Shown here piece by piece: positions 1 to 7,511 of a DNA stretch of 9,945 nt. A model generated the notes under the pieces. The model worked only from the letters and a program-made list of their open reading frames with translations, had not been told where the DNA came from and ran no database searches. Source of the stretch: Rhodobacter sp. (GTDB lineage Bacteria; Pseudomonadota; Alphaproteobacteria; Rhodobacterales; Rhodobacteraceae); the NCBI GenBank assembly GCA_003536295.1, contig DPZQ01000190.1, positions 1-9,945 on the forward strand, read 5' to 3'. Each line of letters begins with the position of its first letter. The stretch's first letter is position 1. The position numbers and the translations under genes are program-made.

Positions 1-1977
1 AATTTGCATGGCCTGTTCTTGAAAAAGCGGCACCCCTAATGTTTTTCCCAATACCCGCCCCAAAGCGTCAGAGGGAAAGGACACGGGCTCCGCACCTGTT
101 CGGCGGTGCAAATAGGGATGCACCATATCGCCTTGAATGGGGCCGGGGCGTATGATGGCTACTTGAATTACAAGATCATAAAAACACAGTGGCCGCATAC
201 GGGGCAGGAAGTTCATCTGCGCGCGGCTTTCCACTTGAAATACACCCAAACTATCAGCCCGGCACAGCATATCATAGGTGGCGCGATCCTCGGCAGGCAG
301 GCTGGCCAGATCGTAAGACAGGCCATGATGTTTTGCCAAAAGATCAAAGGCCTTGCGCAAACAAGTCAGCATACCCAAAGCCAAAATATCAATTTTCAAA
401 ATACCCAAAGCGTCAATATCGTCTTTGTCCCAACATATCACGGTACGATCTTCCATCGTGGCATTTTCAATAGGCACCAAAGAATCAAGCCTGCCTTGGG
501 TAATGATAAATCCTCCCACATGCTGAGACAAATGCCGCGGGAACCCTTGAATTTCGGCAATAAGCACCAAGGCTTGCGACAGGGATTTGTCGTTAGGGTC
601 AAGTCCAATTTCCCGCAAACGGGCGGGACTGATAGTGCCGCCGCCCCCCCATCCCCAGATTTGCGAGGACATGGCCGACAGCGTATCTTCCGCCAAGCCC
701 ATCGCGCGCCCCACCTCGCGCACGGCCCTTTTGCCACGGTAGTGGATAACTGTTGCACAAAGACCCGCGCGGTGGCGGCCATAGCGAGCATAGATATGTT
801 GGATCACCTCTTCTCGGCGTTCGTGTTCAAAATCAACGTCAATATCGGGCGGCTCGTCACGGGCTTCTGAGACGAACCGCTCAAACACCATCGTGCCAAT
901 TTCCGGAGAGACCGAGGTCACCCCCAAAGCATAGCACACAATCGAATTAGCCGCCGATCCGCGCCCCTGGCACAAAATGCCTCTTTGGCGAGCAAAATCT
1001 ACAATATCACGCACGGTTAAAAAATAGGGCTCGTAGCGCAACTTACCAATCAGTGCCAATTCATGTGCCACTTGCGCGCGCACCTTGTTAGGCGCGCCCG
1101 CAGGATAACGCCAAGCCAGCCCCCTTTCGACCAAACGGGCCAAGCGCTGGGGAGCCGTTTCACCATCCTCCTCTTCCGAAGGATACTCATAACGCAGCTC
1201 ATCTAACGAAAAGTGCAGGCTTTGCGCAATCTGATCGGCGGCGGCAACAGCAGATTCATGGCCGATGAACAGCCGCGCGATTTCCACACCCGAGCGCAGG
1301 CGCCTTTCCGCATGGGCCAAAGCATGGCGGCCCAATTGGTCAACCCGCAGGCCCAAACGAATGGCGCATAATACATCAGCCAATTTGCGCCGCGCCCCAT
1401 GATGCATCAAAGGCTGAGCCGAGGCCACAAGCCCGATCCCCAAAGAATTGCCTAAACGTTGCAATCGCGCAAAGCGGGCACGGTCCTGCCCGTCATAAAG
1501 TGGGGCCATCACAAAAAAGACATCTGCACCAAAATGGCGTTTTAATCTGCGCGCCGCCCAAAAACTAACCGCATCAGTTGGATGTACCAACAGCACAGAA
1601 CCCTGCCCCCAAGCTATCAGATCAACCAGATCCAACTCACAAGCACCTTTGGCGGCACGCAAACGACCAAGCGTCAGCAAACGGCAAAGCCGCCCCCAAG
1701 CGGCACGATCTTTGGGCAGCATGGTAACGGTGCAGCCGCCACAAAACATCAGCCGCGTGGCCGGCAGCAAACGCGGTGCCTCCCCCCCTTCGCGAGTGAT
1801 CTCTCGCGCGGCAACATGGGCGCGCACAATTCCCGCGACCGAGTTTTCATCCGCAATCGCCAAAGCCGTCAGCCCCAACAAAGCCCCACGTCGTACCAGC
1901 TCTTCGGGATGCGAAGCGCCTTTTAGGAAGGTGAAGTTTGACAGGGCCGACAATTCAGCAAAGGGCAGAACCGGCAT
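1..1977 (-). CDS. dnaE2: Error-prone DNA polymerase DnaE2, N-terminal 659 codons (3' end cut by window edge)
   Basis: C-family DNA polymerase that performs translesion synthesis during SOS mutagenesis, usually together with ImuA and ImuB. Reading from the ATG at 1977 the frame stays open to base 1, with no stop or frameshift. The N-terminus has the DnaE2-type PHP start (SNFTFLKGASHPEELV) and lacks the histidine that replicative DnaE has there. An RGSAANS segment begins at R339. The catalytic palm motif PDIDVDF spans about residues 377-383 (D378, D380, D382), and the third aspartate lies in LKIDILAL (D530). A QHVGG motif is near H486. The family is usually a little over 1000 residues, so about 40% lies outside the window. 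The start at 1977 is chosen because GGAG lies 5 nt upstream and the in-frame ATG at 2004 falls inside the -10 element, upstream of the expected transcript start. The gene follows the transglycosylase gene, not imuB, and has its own LexA-controlled promoter. Confidence 0.95.
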   Translation of the reverse strand, partial: MPVLPFAELSALSNFTFLKGASHPEELVRRGALLGLTALAIADENSVAGIVRAHVAAREITREGGEAPRLLPATRLMFCGGCTVTMLPKDRAAWGRLCRLLTLGRLRAAKGACELDLVDLIAWGQGSVLLVHPTDAVSFWAARRLKRHFGADVFFVMAPLYDGQDRARFARLQRLGNSLGIGLVASAQPLMHHGARRKLADVLCAIRLGLRVDQLGRHALAHAERRLRSGVEIARLFIGHESAVAAADQIAQSLHFSLDELRYEYPSEEEDGETAPQRLARLVERGLAWRYPAGAPNKVRAQVAHELALIGKLRYEPYFLTVRDIVDFARQRGILCQGRGSAANSIVCYALGVTSVSPEIGTMVFERFVSEARDEPPDIDVDFEHERREEVIQHIYARYGRHRAGLCATVIHYRGKRAVREVGRAMGLAEDTLSAMSSQIWGWGGGGTISPARLREIGLDPNDKSLSQALVLIAEIQGFPRHLSQHVGGFIITQGRLDSLVPIENATMEDRTVICWDKDDIDALGILKIDILALGMLTCLRKAFDLLAKHHGLSYDLASLPAEDRATYDMLCRADSLGVFQVESRAQMNFLPRMRPLCFYDLVIQVAIIRPGPIQGDMVHPYLHRRTGAEPVSFPSDALGRVLGKTLGVPLFQEQAMQI

Positions 1978-1987
1978 GGGATCTCCA

Positions 1988-2002
1988 GAACGAATGGAGA
2001 AC
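1988..2002 (-). promoter_or_regulatory. LexA (SOS) box of dnaE2
   Basis: The minus strand reads GTTCTCCATTCGTTC, an exact match to the alphaproteobacterial LexA consensus GTTC-N7-GTTC. It begins directly after a TAGAAT -10 hexamer and ends one base before the TGGAG that holds the Shine-Dalgarno of dnaE2. It would therefore cover the transcription start, where bound LexA would block initiation. The consensus is established for alphaproteobacteria such as Rhodobacter; its function here is inferred from the match and placement. Confidence 0.82.
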
Positions 2003-2031
2003 ATTCTAGCGCAGCTGCAAGGATGGGTCTA
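2003..2031 (-). promoter_or_regulatory. Promoter of dnaE2
   Basis: On the minus strand a -35-like TAGACC (2031-2026, 4 of 6 to TTGACA) is followed after exactly 17 nt by TAGAAT (2008-2003, 5 of 6 to TATAAT). The expected start point is near 1996, inside the LexA box, giving a leader of about 19 nt before the ATG. The -35 element contains the TAG stop codon of the upstream transglycosylase gene, so dnaE2 can be transcribed separately from it. This is inferred from hexamer matches only. Confidence 0.55.
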
Positions 2032-3165
2032 GCCCCCGATCACAGATTCAAAAAGAGCAATTGTCACAAACCCGTCAGGGGTCAGCCCCATGTCAGCTTG
2101 ATACTGACGCACCGCCGCTGCCGTGTTAGGGCCAAATTTGCCGTCGGCTCCTTTGGTTTCATATCCCCTTAGGGTGAGGTTTTTTTGCAAGCAGGCAAGC
2201 TCGGGCGTGGTTAGGGCACGGGCGTGGCGTGGCCATTCTTGCGCAAAAGCCCCCCCTCCCATCAAGCGGTCCGCCAAATGGGCCACCGCCAACGCATAAG
2301 CATCCGAGGCATTATAGGATTTGATCACATCAAAATTCTGGGTCAGAAAAAAGGCAGGGCCTTGATGGCCAGCGGGCAGGTGCAGCCTGACGTTTAGGCT
2401 CAAGGGTAGTTCTTGCGCGACAAACCCCACCCTTTGCGCACACCAAAAGGCCACAGGCCTGCGCTGATCACTGTGCAAAAGCGACCAATCAAACACATTT
2501 GGCAAACGCACTTCGCACCCCCAAGAAACCGCCGCGTCCCAGCCAGAATTTTGTAAATAGGCTGCAATCGAGGCCAGCGCGTCGGTGGGCTCATCCCCCC
2601 AAATATCGCGTTTTCCGTCTTGATCATAATCAACCGCATGGGCCAGATAGGCGCTTGGCATGAATTGCCCATGCCCCATCGCCCCCGCCCAAGAGCCCAT
2701 AAGCCCCTGCGGAGACACATCACCTGCCACTAAAATCTGCAAAGCGCCCAGCAGCTCGGCTTCAAAAAACGCGCGCCGCCGCCCGTCAAAGGCCAAGGTC
2801 GCCAAACAGTCCAACACAGGTAAAGAACCGCGCACCTGCCCATAGGCGCTTTCAATACCCCAAAATGCGGCAATAAGCCCAGCGCCAACACCATAGTCAC
2901 GCGCGAGTTTTGCGAAAAGATCCTGATAAAGCACCAGCATTTTCCGGCCATCATCGATCCGTTGATCGGACAGAGCACGGTCCAGATAAGACCATATACG
3001 GCTAGAAAATTCAGGCTGCGTGCGATCTTTTTTAAGCACAAGCGTTTGCACTTTTACGCCAGACATCATCTGCGCATAAAGGCCAAGATCAAGGCCTGCC
3101 AGCTGGGCCTTGGCCCCAAAGGCTTGCACCCATGTTTCAAAAGTCAGATCAGCGTCAGGCTGCAT
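2029..3165 (-). CDS. Lytic murein transglycosylase, MltB-type (GH103) with C-terminal peptidoglycan-binding domain
   Basis: Predicted to cleave the MurNAc-GlcNAc bond of peptidoglycan, forming 1,6-anhydroMurNAc ends. The 378-residue product has an SLT_2-type catalytic domain over about residues 7-300. The catalytic glutamate is likely E105 in WGIESAYGQ, matching the GVETRWG region of MltB. Further family motifs are GAMGHGQFMPS (161-171), a DYDQDGKRDIW stretch near 179-189, and YNASDAYALAVAHLADR (284-300). A PG_binding_1 domain follows at about 318-376 (TLRGYETKGADGKFGPNT). The start at 3165 has AAGG 9 nt upstream, and an in-frame TAA at 3181-3183 rules out a longer ATG form. The odd point is that no signal peptide, hydrophobic segment or lipobox is visible at the N-terminus (MQPDADLTFETWVQAF), although the substrate is periplasmic. 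It sits between rnr and dnaE2; a role shared with either is not evident. Confidence 0.9.
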   Translation of the reverse strand: MQPDADLTFETWVQAFGAKAQLAGLDLGLYAQMMSGVKVQTLVLKKDRTQPEFSSRIWSYLDRALSDQRIDDGRKMLVLYQDLFAKLARDYGVGAGLIAAFWGIESAYGQVRGSLPVLDCLATLAFDGRRRAFFEAELLGALQILVAGDVSPQGLMGSWAGAMGHGQFMPSAYLAHAVDYDQDGKRDIWGDEPTDALASIAAYLQNSGWDAAVSWGCEVRLPNVFDWSLLHSDQRRPVAFWCAQRVGFVAQELPLSLNVRLHLPAGHQGPAFFLTQNFDVIKSYNASDAYALAVAHLADRLMGGGAFAQEWPRHARALTTPELACLQKNLTLRGYETKGADGKFGPNTAAAVRQYQADMGLTPDGFVTIALFESVIGG

Positions 3166-3180
3166 TGCAAAGGGCCTTAT

Positions 3181-3234
3181 TTAGGGTGCGCCAAATTCGG
3201 CCAAAAGGGTGCCAGTTGTCAAACGAAACTCCTT
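3181..3234 (-). other. Orphan Shine-Dalgarno and possible 13-codon leader ORF before the transglycosylase gene
   Basis: A perfect AAGGAG (3234-3229) overlaps the TAA stop of rnr, but no ATG or GTG follows at a usable distance. The only start-like codon well placed is TTG at 3222-3220, 6 nt after GGAG. It opens a 13-residue frame (MTTGTLLAEFGAP) ending at TAA 3183-3181, in the same frame as the transglycosylase gene and 15 nt before its ATG. The same bases 3222-3217 read TTGACA, a perfect -35, but the bases 16-18 nt on (CCGAAT/GAATTT) are a poor -10. It could be a leader peptide, a remnant of a longer N-terminus, a promoter element, or chance. Confidence 0.25.
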
Positions 3235-5497
3235 AGGGGCGCACGCGCTTTAATTTGCGTTTAATTTTGTCGGCCTTGGCCAATCCTTCGCGCGGTTTAC
3301 GCGGAGCAAAGCGGGTCTTTTTGCCTGCTGCGCCACCGCGCCCTTTTGGCATATTTTTGCCATCCATCTCTATAAGTTCAAACATCACGCCCCCGGTCAG
3401 GGCCACAGCCTCGGCCAAGCGCACGGTGACGCGCTGGCCAAGACCAATGGTCAACCCGCTGTTTGAGCCAACCAAACATGGATGATCTGGGTCAAAATGG
3501 AAAAACTCTTGCCCAAGTGAGCGGATCGGCACCAACCCATCGGCACCCGTTTCATCGAGCTTTACGAACAACCCAAACCGCTGCACGCCCGACACGCGTC
3601 CAGAAAACTCAGCACCCACGCGGTCAGCCAAATAGGACGCCAAATATCGATCTGAGGTGTCGCGCTCCGCCAGCATCGACCTGCGCTCCGTGTCGCTGAT
3701 TTGTTTGGCAGTTTCGGCCAAATGCTCAAGATCAAAGGCCGAAAGCCCATCATCACCCCAGCCATGCGCCGAGATTAGCGCCCGATGCACGATCAAATCG
3801 CTGTACCGCCGAATGGGCGAGGTGAAATGCGCGTAACAGCGCAGGGACAGGCCAAAATGGCCGAAGTTCTCAGGGTGATAATAGGCCTGCGTCATCGACC
3901 TAAGGGTCGAGACATTCATCAACTCAGCAAAATCCGTGTCGCGGGCCTGGTGCAAAAGGCGGTTTAAGTGGCTGGTGCGCAGAACTTGCCCCTTGGCCAT
4001 AATAAACCCCGAGGCTTCGGCCACTTCGCGCAAAGACTCAAGTTTTTGGGGACTGGGCTCTTCATGTACCCTAAACAACAACGGCTGTTTGGCCGAGATC
4101 AGGGCTTCGGCGGCTGCCACATTGGCCAAAATCATGAATTCTTCGATCAGTTTGTGGGCATCCAGACGATCTTTAAAGTCAACTGATACGACTTTACCAT
4201 CATCAGAAAGTACGATTTTACGCTCTGGCAACTCAAGATCCAGCGGCTGGCGGCGTGACCGCTCTTGCCCCAAACAGGCATAGGCAGCGTAAAGCGGTTT
4301 AATCACAGTCTCAAGAAAGGGGACGCATTTCGAATTGGGCGCGCCATCAAAAGCCTCTTGCACCTCTTCATAATGCAAACTTGCCGGCGAGCGCATCAAG
4401 GCCCGCAAGAACCGATGGCTTATTTTCGCACCCGAAGCATCAATCACCATTCGCGCTACCAAACAGGCACGGTCCACACCCTCATGCAACGAACAAAGAT
4501 CGCCCGACAAAGCATCTGGCAACATCGGCACAACGCGGTCGGGAAAATAGCTTGAGTTACCACGTGACCGGGCTTCGCGGTCAAGGGGTGAATTAGGGCG
4601 CACATAATGTGCGACGTCGGCGATGGCCACATAAAGCACAAAGCCACCTGGATTTTTGGGGTCTTCATCGACCACCGCAAAGACCGCATCGTCATGGTCG
4701 CGCGCATCCGAAGGGTCAATTGTTACCAAAGGCAGGTCACGCAAATCTTCGCGCCGTCCTAATGGGGCGGGCAAGGCGGCCGTGGCGGCCGCGATCACTT
4801 CTGTCGGAAACCGATCGGGAATGCCATGTTGGTGAATGGCAATCAAGCTAACAGCTTTGGCCCCAGAAGGGTCCCCCAGGCGTGCCACGATCCGCGCGAT
4901 GGGCAGGCCCAGACGTTTGCCGCTTTCTTGCACGGCTTCAACCAACTCACCCTCTTTAGCATCATGGGTTGCGCCGTTTGGCACATGCCATTCAGTGTCA
5001 TTGCGCTTATCAATCGGCATAATCCGCCCGCCTTCGCTGGTGGCGCGAAAAATACCAACGCAGCGTTGGGCGGTATTAGCCAGCTGACGGATCAGCCGTG
5101 CGGTATGGCTGTGGTCGGCCTCTCCACTTTCGGTAAGGCGCGCTAAGATATGATCCCCCGCTCCAAGAGCAGGATCGCCTGCGCCCGTCAGCACTAAGAT
5201 GCGCGGTGCGGGGCCTTTTCCTGCCCATTCGGCAGGGCTTGCAAAAAGATCACCCTGCGCATCTGGCCCAATAATCTGCAAAACCGAGACAGGCGGCAAT
5301 TTGGCCGCGTCTGAAAAAGTGCGGCGCTTTTTAACCACAGCGCCTTCGCTGGCCAAGTCGCGCAACATCGCTTTCAATGCAATGCGCGCCGAAGACCCCT
5401 TTATACCAAAAGCCTTCGCAATATCGCGCTTGGCTGTTAGAGTTGGGTTTTCATCAATCCATGCAAGGAGTGCGGCTTTGGTAGGTATATGATCCAT
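3233..5497 (-). CDS. rnr: Ribonuclease R
   Basis: A processive 3'-5' exoribonuclease of the RNB family, acting in the cytoplasm on structured RNA, rRNA and tmRNA-tagged messages. The 754 residues carry an N-terminal winged-helix region (about 1-60) and cold-shock-type OB segments. The RNB catalytic domain begins near residue 247; its metal-binding aspartates are in TIDPSDARDHDDAVF (D261, D267, D269, D270). The conserved HFTSPIRRYSDLIVHR block is at 557-572. An S1 domain covers about 627-711 (FSGRVSGVQRFGLFVKL), followed by a basic Lys/Arg-rich tail (716-754) typical of RNase R. The length is normal for the family. The ATG at 5497 has AAAGGGGG just upstream. The gene lies 56 nt after the GNAT gene and may be co-transcribed with it. 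RNase II is a poorer fit because of the winged-helix start and long basic tail. Confidence 0.96.
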   Translation of the reverse strand: MDHIPTKAALLAWIDENPTLTAKRDIAKAFGIKGSSARIALKAMLRDLASEGAVVKKRRTFSDAAKLPPVSVLQIIGPDAQGDLFASPAEWAGKGPAPRILVLTGAGDPALGAGDHILARLTESGEADHSHTARLIRQLANTAQRCVGIFRATSEGGRIMPIDKRNDTEWHVPNGATHDAKEGELVEAVQESGKRLGLPIARIVARLGDPSGAKAVSLIAIHQHGIPDRFPTEVIAAATAALPAPLGRREDLRDLPLVTIDPSDARDHDDAVFAVVDEDPKNPGGFVLYVAIADVAHYVRPNSPLDREARSRGNSSYFPDRVVPMLPDALSGDLCSLHEGVDRACLVARMVIDASGAKISHRFLRALMRSPASLHYEEVQEAFDGAPNSKCVPFLETVIKPLYAAYACLGQERSRRQPLDLELPERKIVLSDDGKVVSVDFKDRLDAHKLIEEFMILANVAAAEALISAKQPLLFRVHEEPSPQKLESLREVAEASGFIMAKGQVLRTSHLNRLLHQARDTDFAELMNVSTLRSMTQAYYHPENFGHFGLSLRCYAHFTSPIRRYSDLIVHRALISAHGWGDDGLSAFDLEHLAETAKQISDTERRSMLAERDTSDRYLASYLADRVGAEFSGRVSGVQRFGLFVKLDETGADGLVPIRSLGQEFFHFDPDHPCLVGSNSGLTIGLGQRVTVRLAEAVALTGGVMFELIEMDGKNMPKGRGGAAGKKTRFAPRKPREGLAKADKIKRKLKRVRP

Positions 5498-5553
5498 AGG
5501 CCCCCTTTATCATGGGTCTGGGACCATGTCATGGCACATTCCGCCCCTGCGGA
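5498..5553 (-). other. Gap between the GNAT gene and rnr with short inverted repeats
   Basis: This 56-nt gap holds several small dyads. CCATGtCATGG (5524-5534) is a perfect 5-bp palindrome with one central base. GGTC-TGG-GACC lies at 5515-5525, partly sharing bases with the first. CCGC-CCCT-GCGG lies at 5541-5552. None is followed by a T-run on the minus strand, so I do not call a terminator. They could fold the rnr leader or be chance. A weak ATGACA/GATAAA pair exists, but its 15-nt spacing is too short to claim as a promoter. Confidence 0.25.
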
Positions 5554-5976
5554 TCAAAAGATCAAAACCATGTCTTGGTGATCAATTCCCGCATCTAGAT
5601 AGGGCGCATCAATGGCAACAAAGCCCAGTTTTTCATAAAACCCCAAGGCGTGGGTCTGAGCGCCAAGCTTGACCTTTTGCACTGCTGAGCACGTGCGAAA
5701 ATGCGCGACAGCCGCAAGGATCAAGGCTGCGCCAATCCCGTTACCACGCAGATGAGCCAGGACACACACGCGCCCAATCTTACCCAAACCCTCAACTTCA
5801 AAAAGTCGGGCAGAGCCTGCGGGCGCGCCTTGCCAATGTGCCAAAAGATGGGTGGCAATGTCATCTTGATCATCGATTTCATCCGCCTCACTCACGCCCT
5901 GTTCTTCGATAAAGACCACGCGGCGCAGCTGACGGCAAAGGGCGATATCTTGGGTTGGGGCGATCATCAAACTCAT
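5554..5976 (-). CDS. GNAT family N-acetyltransferase (ElaA-like)
   Basis: A small acetyl-CoA-dependent acyltransferase of 140 residues. The acetyl-CoA-binding motif A is GRVCVLAHLRGNGIGAALI at about 68-86, with the R-G-N-G-I-G pyrophosphate loop at 77-82. Motif B is ALGFYEKLGFV at 110-120. The N-terminal RRVVFIEEQGVSEADEID pattern (18-35) and the C-terminal GIDHQDM (130-136) resemble the ElaA/YjcF-like group, whose substrate is not established. Its ATG overlaps the TGA of dapE by four bases (ATGA), which implies translational coupling and joint expression with the dap genes. A role in modifying a lysine-pathway intermediate would be a guess; the family gives no substrate. Confidence 0.88.
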   Translation of the reverse strand: MSLMIAPTQDIALCRQLRRVVFIEEQGVSEADEIDDQDDIATHLLAHWQGAPAGSARLFEVEGLGKIGRVCVLAHLRGNGIGAALILAAVAHFRTCSAVQKVKLGAQTHALGFYEKLGFVAIDAPYLDAGIDHQDMVLIF

Positions 5977-7124
5977 GCGAAGTAATCCCGTAAAATGCGG
6001 CCATAAATCGCTTTAAGCGCGTGAATTTGAGCCACTTCGACACGCTCGTCCACCTGATGCATGGTTTTGCCCACCAAGCCAAATTCAACAACTGGACAGT
6101 GGTTTTTAACAAAACGCGCATCCGACGTGCCCCCCGTGGTTGAGGCTTGGGGCAAAATCCCTGTCTCTGCCTTGACCGCACTCGCCACCAGATCTGAAAA
6201 AGCTCCAGGCGGGGTAAGAAAGCTTTCGCCCGAAATTGTAACCCGCATTGTCATTTCAACCCCCGTTTGCATTTGGGTTTGGGCCAGATGATCGGCCAAC
6301 AGCTGGCTCAGGCTTGCGCCCGAGTGGCTGTCGTTAAACCGGATATTCACCGTGGCCCGACAACTGGCAGGAATGACGTTATTGGCCAAATTGCCAGTGT
6401 CAATTGTGGTGATCGCAATGGTCGAAGCATCAAAATGCGCTGTGCCCGTGTCAAGGGGCTGCGCAGTCAGCGTCACCATCAGCTGCACCATCGCCGCAAC
6501 AGGGTTTTTCGCCCGATGCGGATAGGCAGAGTGGCCTTGAATGCCCTGCGCGGTGATATAAGCACTCATCGAGCCACGCCGACCGATTTTCATTGCCTCG
6601 CCCAGATGGTCGGGACAGGTGGGCTCACCCACGAGACAATGGGTCATAGCCTCGCCATTTTGAGCCATATAGTCCAACAGCGCCAAAGTGCCGTGCAGGC
6701 CGTCGGCCTCTTCATCACCGGTGATGGTTAGGATCACGGCACCGTCCGGGGGGGTCATGCGCACGAAATCAATCGCAGCCGCGACAAAGGCCGCAACTCC
6801 CGACTTCATGTCAGTGGCCCCACGCCCCCAAAGCCAACCCTCTTTGATAACACCCCCAAACGGGTCATGCGTCCAAGCGGCAAGGTCGCCCACGGGCACC
6901 ACGTCCGTATGGCCATTAAAGCCAAAAGATTTGTTGGCCCTCACCCGCCCCCAGCGCGCAAATAGGTTTGATATCCCTTCGCGCTCAACTCGTACACAGT
7001 CAAAATTCGCCGATTCCAACAAACTTTGCAGCAAGACTAAAGCACCCCCCTCTTGCGGAGTGACCGACGGGCAGCGCACCAAATCAGCGCAAAGAGCAAC
7101 CGGATCAATGGGGCTTTGGGTCAT
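5973..7124 (-). CDS. dapE: Succinyl-diaminopimelate desuccinylase
   Basis: A di-zinc M20-family hydrolase that converts N-succinyl-L,L-2,6-diaminopimelate to L,L-diaminopimelate and succinate, in the succinylase route to lysine and meso-DAP. The 383 residues contain all expected active-site groups: H72 and D74 in NGHTDVVPVGD, bridging D105 in GRGATDMKSG, catalytic E138 and ligand E139 in TGDEEADG, E167 in VGEPT, and H356 in KTMHQVDE. The dimerisation (lid) domain lies at about 178-290, with GHSAYPH at 197-203. Length and motif spacing match DapE rather than general M20 peptidases, and dapD two genes upstream supports the call. The ATG at 7124 has AAAGG 7 nt upstream and lies 15 nt after the preceding small gene. 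The 3' end overlaps the GNAT gene by 4 nt. Confidence 0.96.
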   Translation of the reverse strand: MTQSPIDPVALCADLVRCPSVTPQEGGALVLLQSLLESANFDCVRVEREGISNLFARWGRVRANKSFGFNGHTDVVPVGDLAAWTHDPFGGVIKEGWLWGRGATDMKSGVAAFVAAAIDFVRMTPPDGAVILTITGDEEADGLHGTLALLDYMAQNGEAMTHCLVGEPTCPDHLGEAMKIGRRGSMSAYITAQGIQGHSAYPHRAKNPVAAMVQLMVTLTAQPLDTGTAHFDASTIAITTIDTGNLANNVIPASCRATVNIRFNDSHSGASLSQLLADHLAQTQMQTGVEMTMRVTISGESFLTPPGAFSDLVASAVKAETGILPQASTTGGTSDARFVKNHCPVVEFGLVGKTMHQVDERVEVAQIHALKAIYGRILRDYFA

Positions 7125-7139
7125 CTTAGGCCTTTCGCA

Positions 7140-7511
7140 TCATTCAAAAAAAGGCGTCATCTGTGCAACGACGACCGAATTTTCATCTAAAGCCCGCGTC
7201 ATCAAGGCGCGCTCTTCCTCTGATATTTCATCACCATTTTCCAACCGCTCATCCAGACTACCATAGCCTGAGACATCCAAAGGAGCTAAATCAGCTGCCT
7301 TTAAAATCGCAACTGTTTCTCGCACCGCTTCGGCTTCATCAACGCCGCTTGCATAAATCATCAAAGCGCCGCCTGTTGCTTTTTCAGGCAATCCATCACC
7401 GATCTTGCGCCCAACTTCGACCAATAGGGTAAAGACCTGCTGGGGCCGCTTGACCTTTGGCGTTGGGGTTGAAGCAGCGATGTCGTCGCTTTTTTTGGAG
7501 GTGTCAGTCAC
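7140..7511 (-). CDS. Uncharacterised 123-residue protein between dapD and dapE
   Basis: I recognise no characterised family. The start is taken as GTG at 7511, which overlaps the end of dapD by 8 nt (GTGACTGA includes the dapD TGA); a GAG sits 7 nt before it. The frame remains open further upstream, inside dapD, but that part is antiparallel-like shadow coding. Residues 2-24 are polar and low in complexity (Ser/Thr/Lys/Pro-rich), probably disordered. Residues 25-123 look like a compact alpha/beta domain: FTLLVEVGRKIGDGLPEKAT, then ALMIYASGVDEAEAVRETVAIL, then an acidic segment (ENGDEISEEE, 91-100) and a C-terminal strand VVVAQMTPFFE. There is no signal peptide, membrane segment or metal-binding cluster. 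Its tight placement implies expression with the DAP enzymes, and I suspect it is conserved at this locus in related bacteria. Its function is unknown. Confidence 0.82.
   Translation of the reverse strand: MTDTSKKSDDIAASTPTPKVKRPQQVFTLLVEVGRKIGDGLPEKATGGALMIYASGVDEAEAVRETVAILKAADLAPLDVSGYGSLDERLENGDEISEEERALMTRALDENSVVVAQMTPFFE

Noticed and set aside
641..652. C-rich run (seven C) in dnaE2 as a frameshift site
   Set aside because: The frame is intact on both sides and encodes a glycine-rich turn (WGWGGGGTI). There is no sign of a shifted continuation.
106..870. A 254-codon plus-strand open frame
   Set aside because: It lies wholly antisense to dnaE2, whose minus-strand frame carries clear polymerase motifs. 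The plus product has no recognisable family features and looks like a codon-bias shadow.
2002..2004. ATG 2004 as an alternative dnaE2 start
   Set aside because: It lies within the -10 element and the first base of the LexA box, upstream of the expected transcript start. The ATG at 1977 has a GGAG at good spacing.
5551..5562. GATC-AAAA-GATC dyad at the end of the GNAT gene as a terminator
   Set aside because: The stem is only four bases, lies partly inside the coding region and has no T-run after it on the minus strand.
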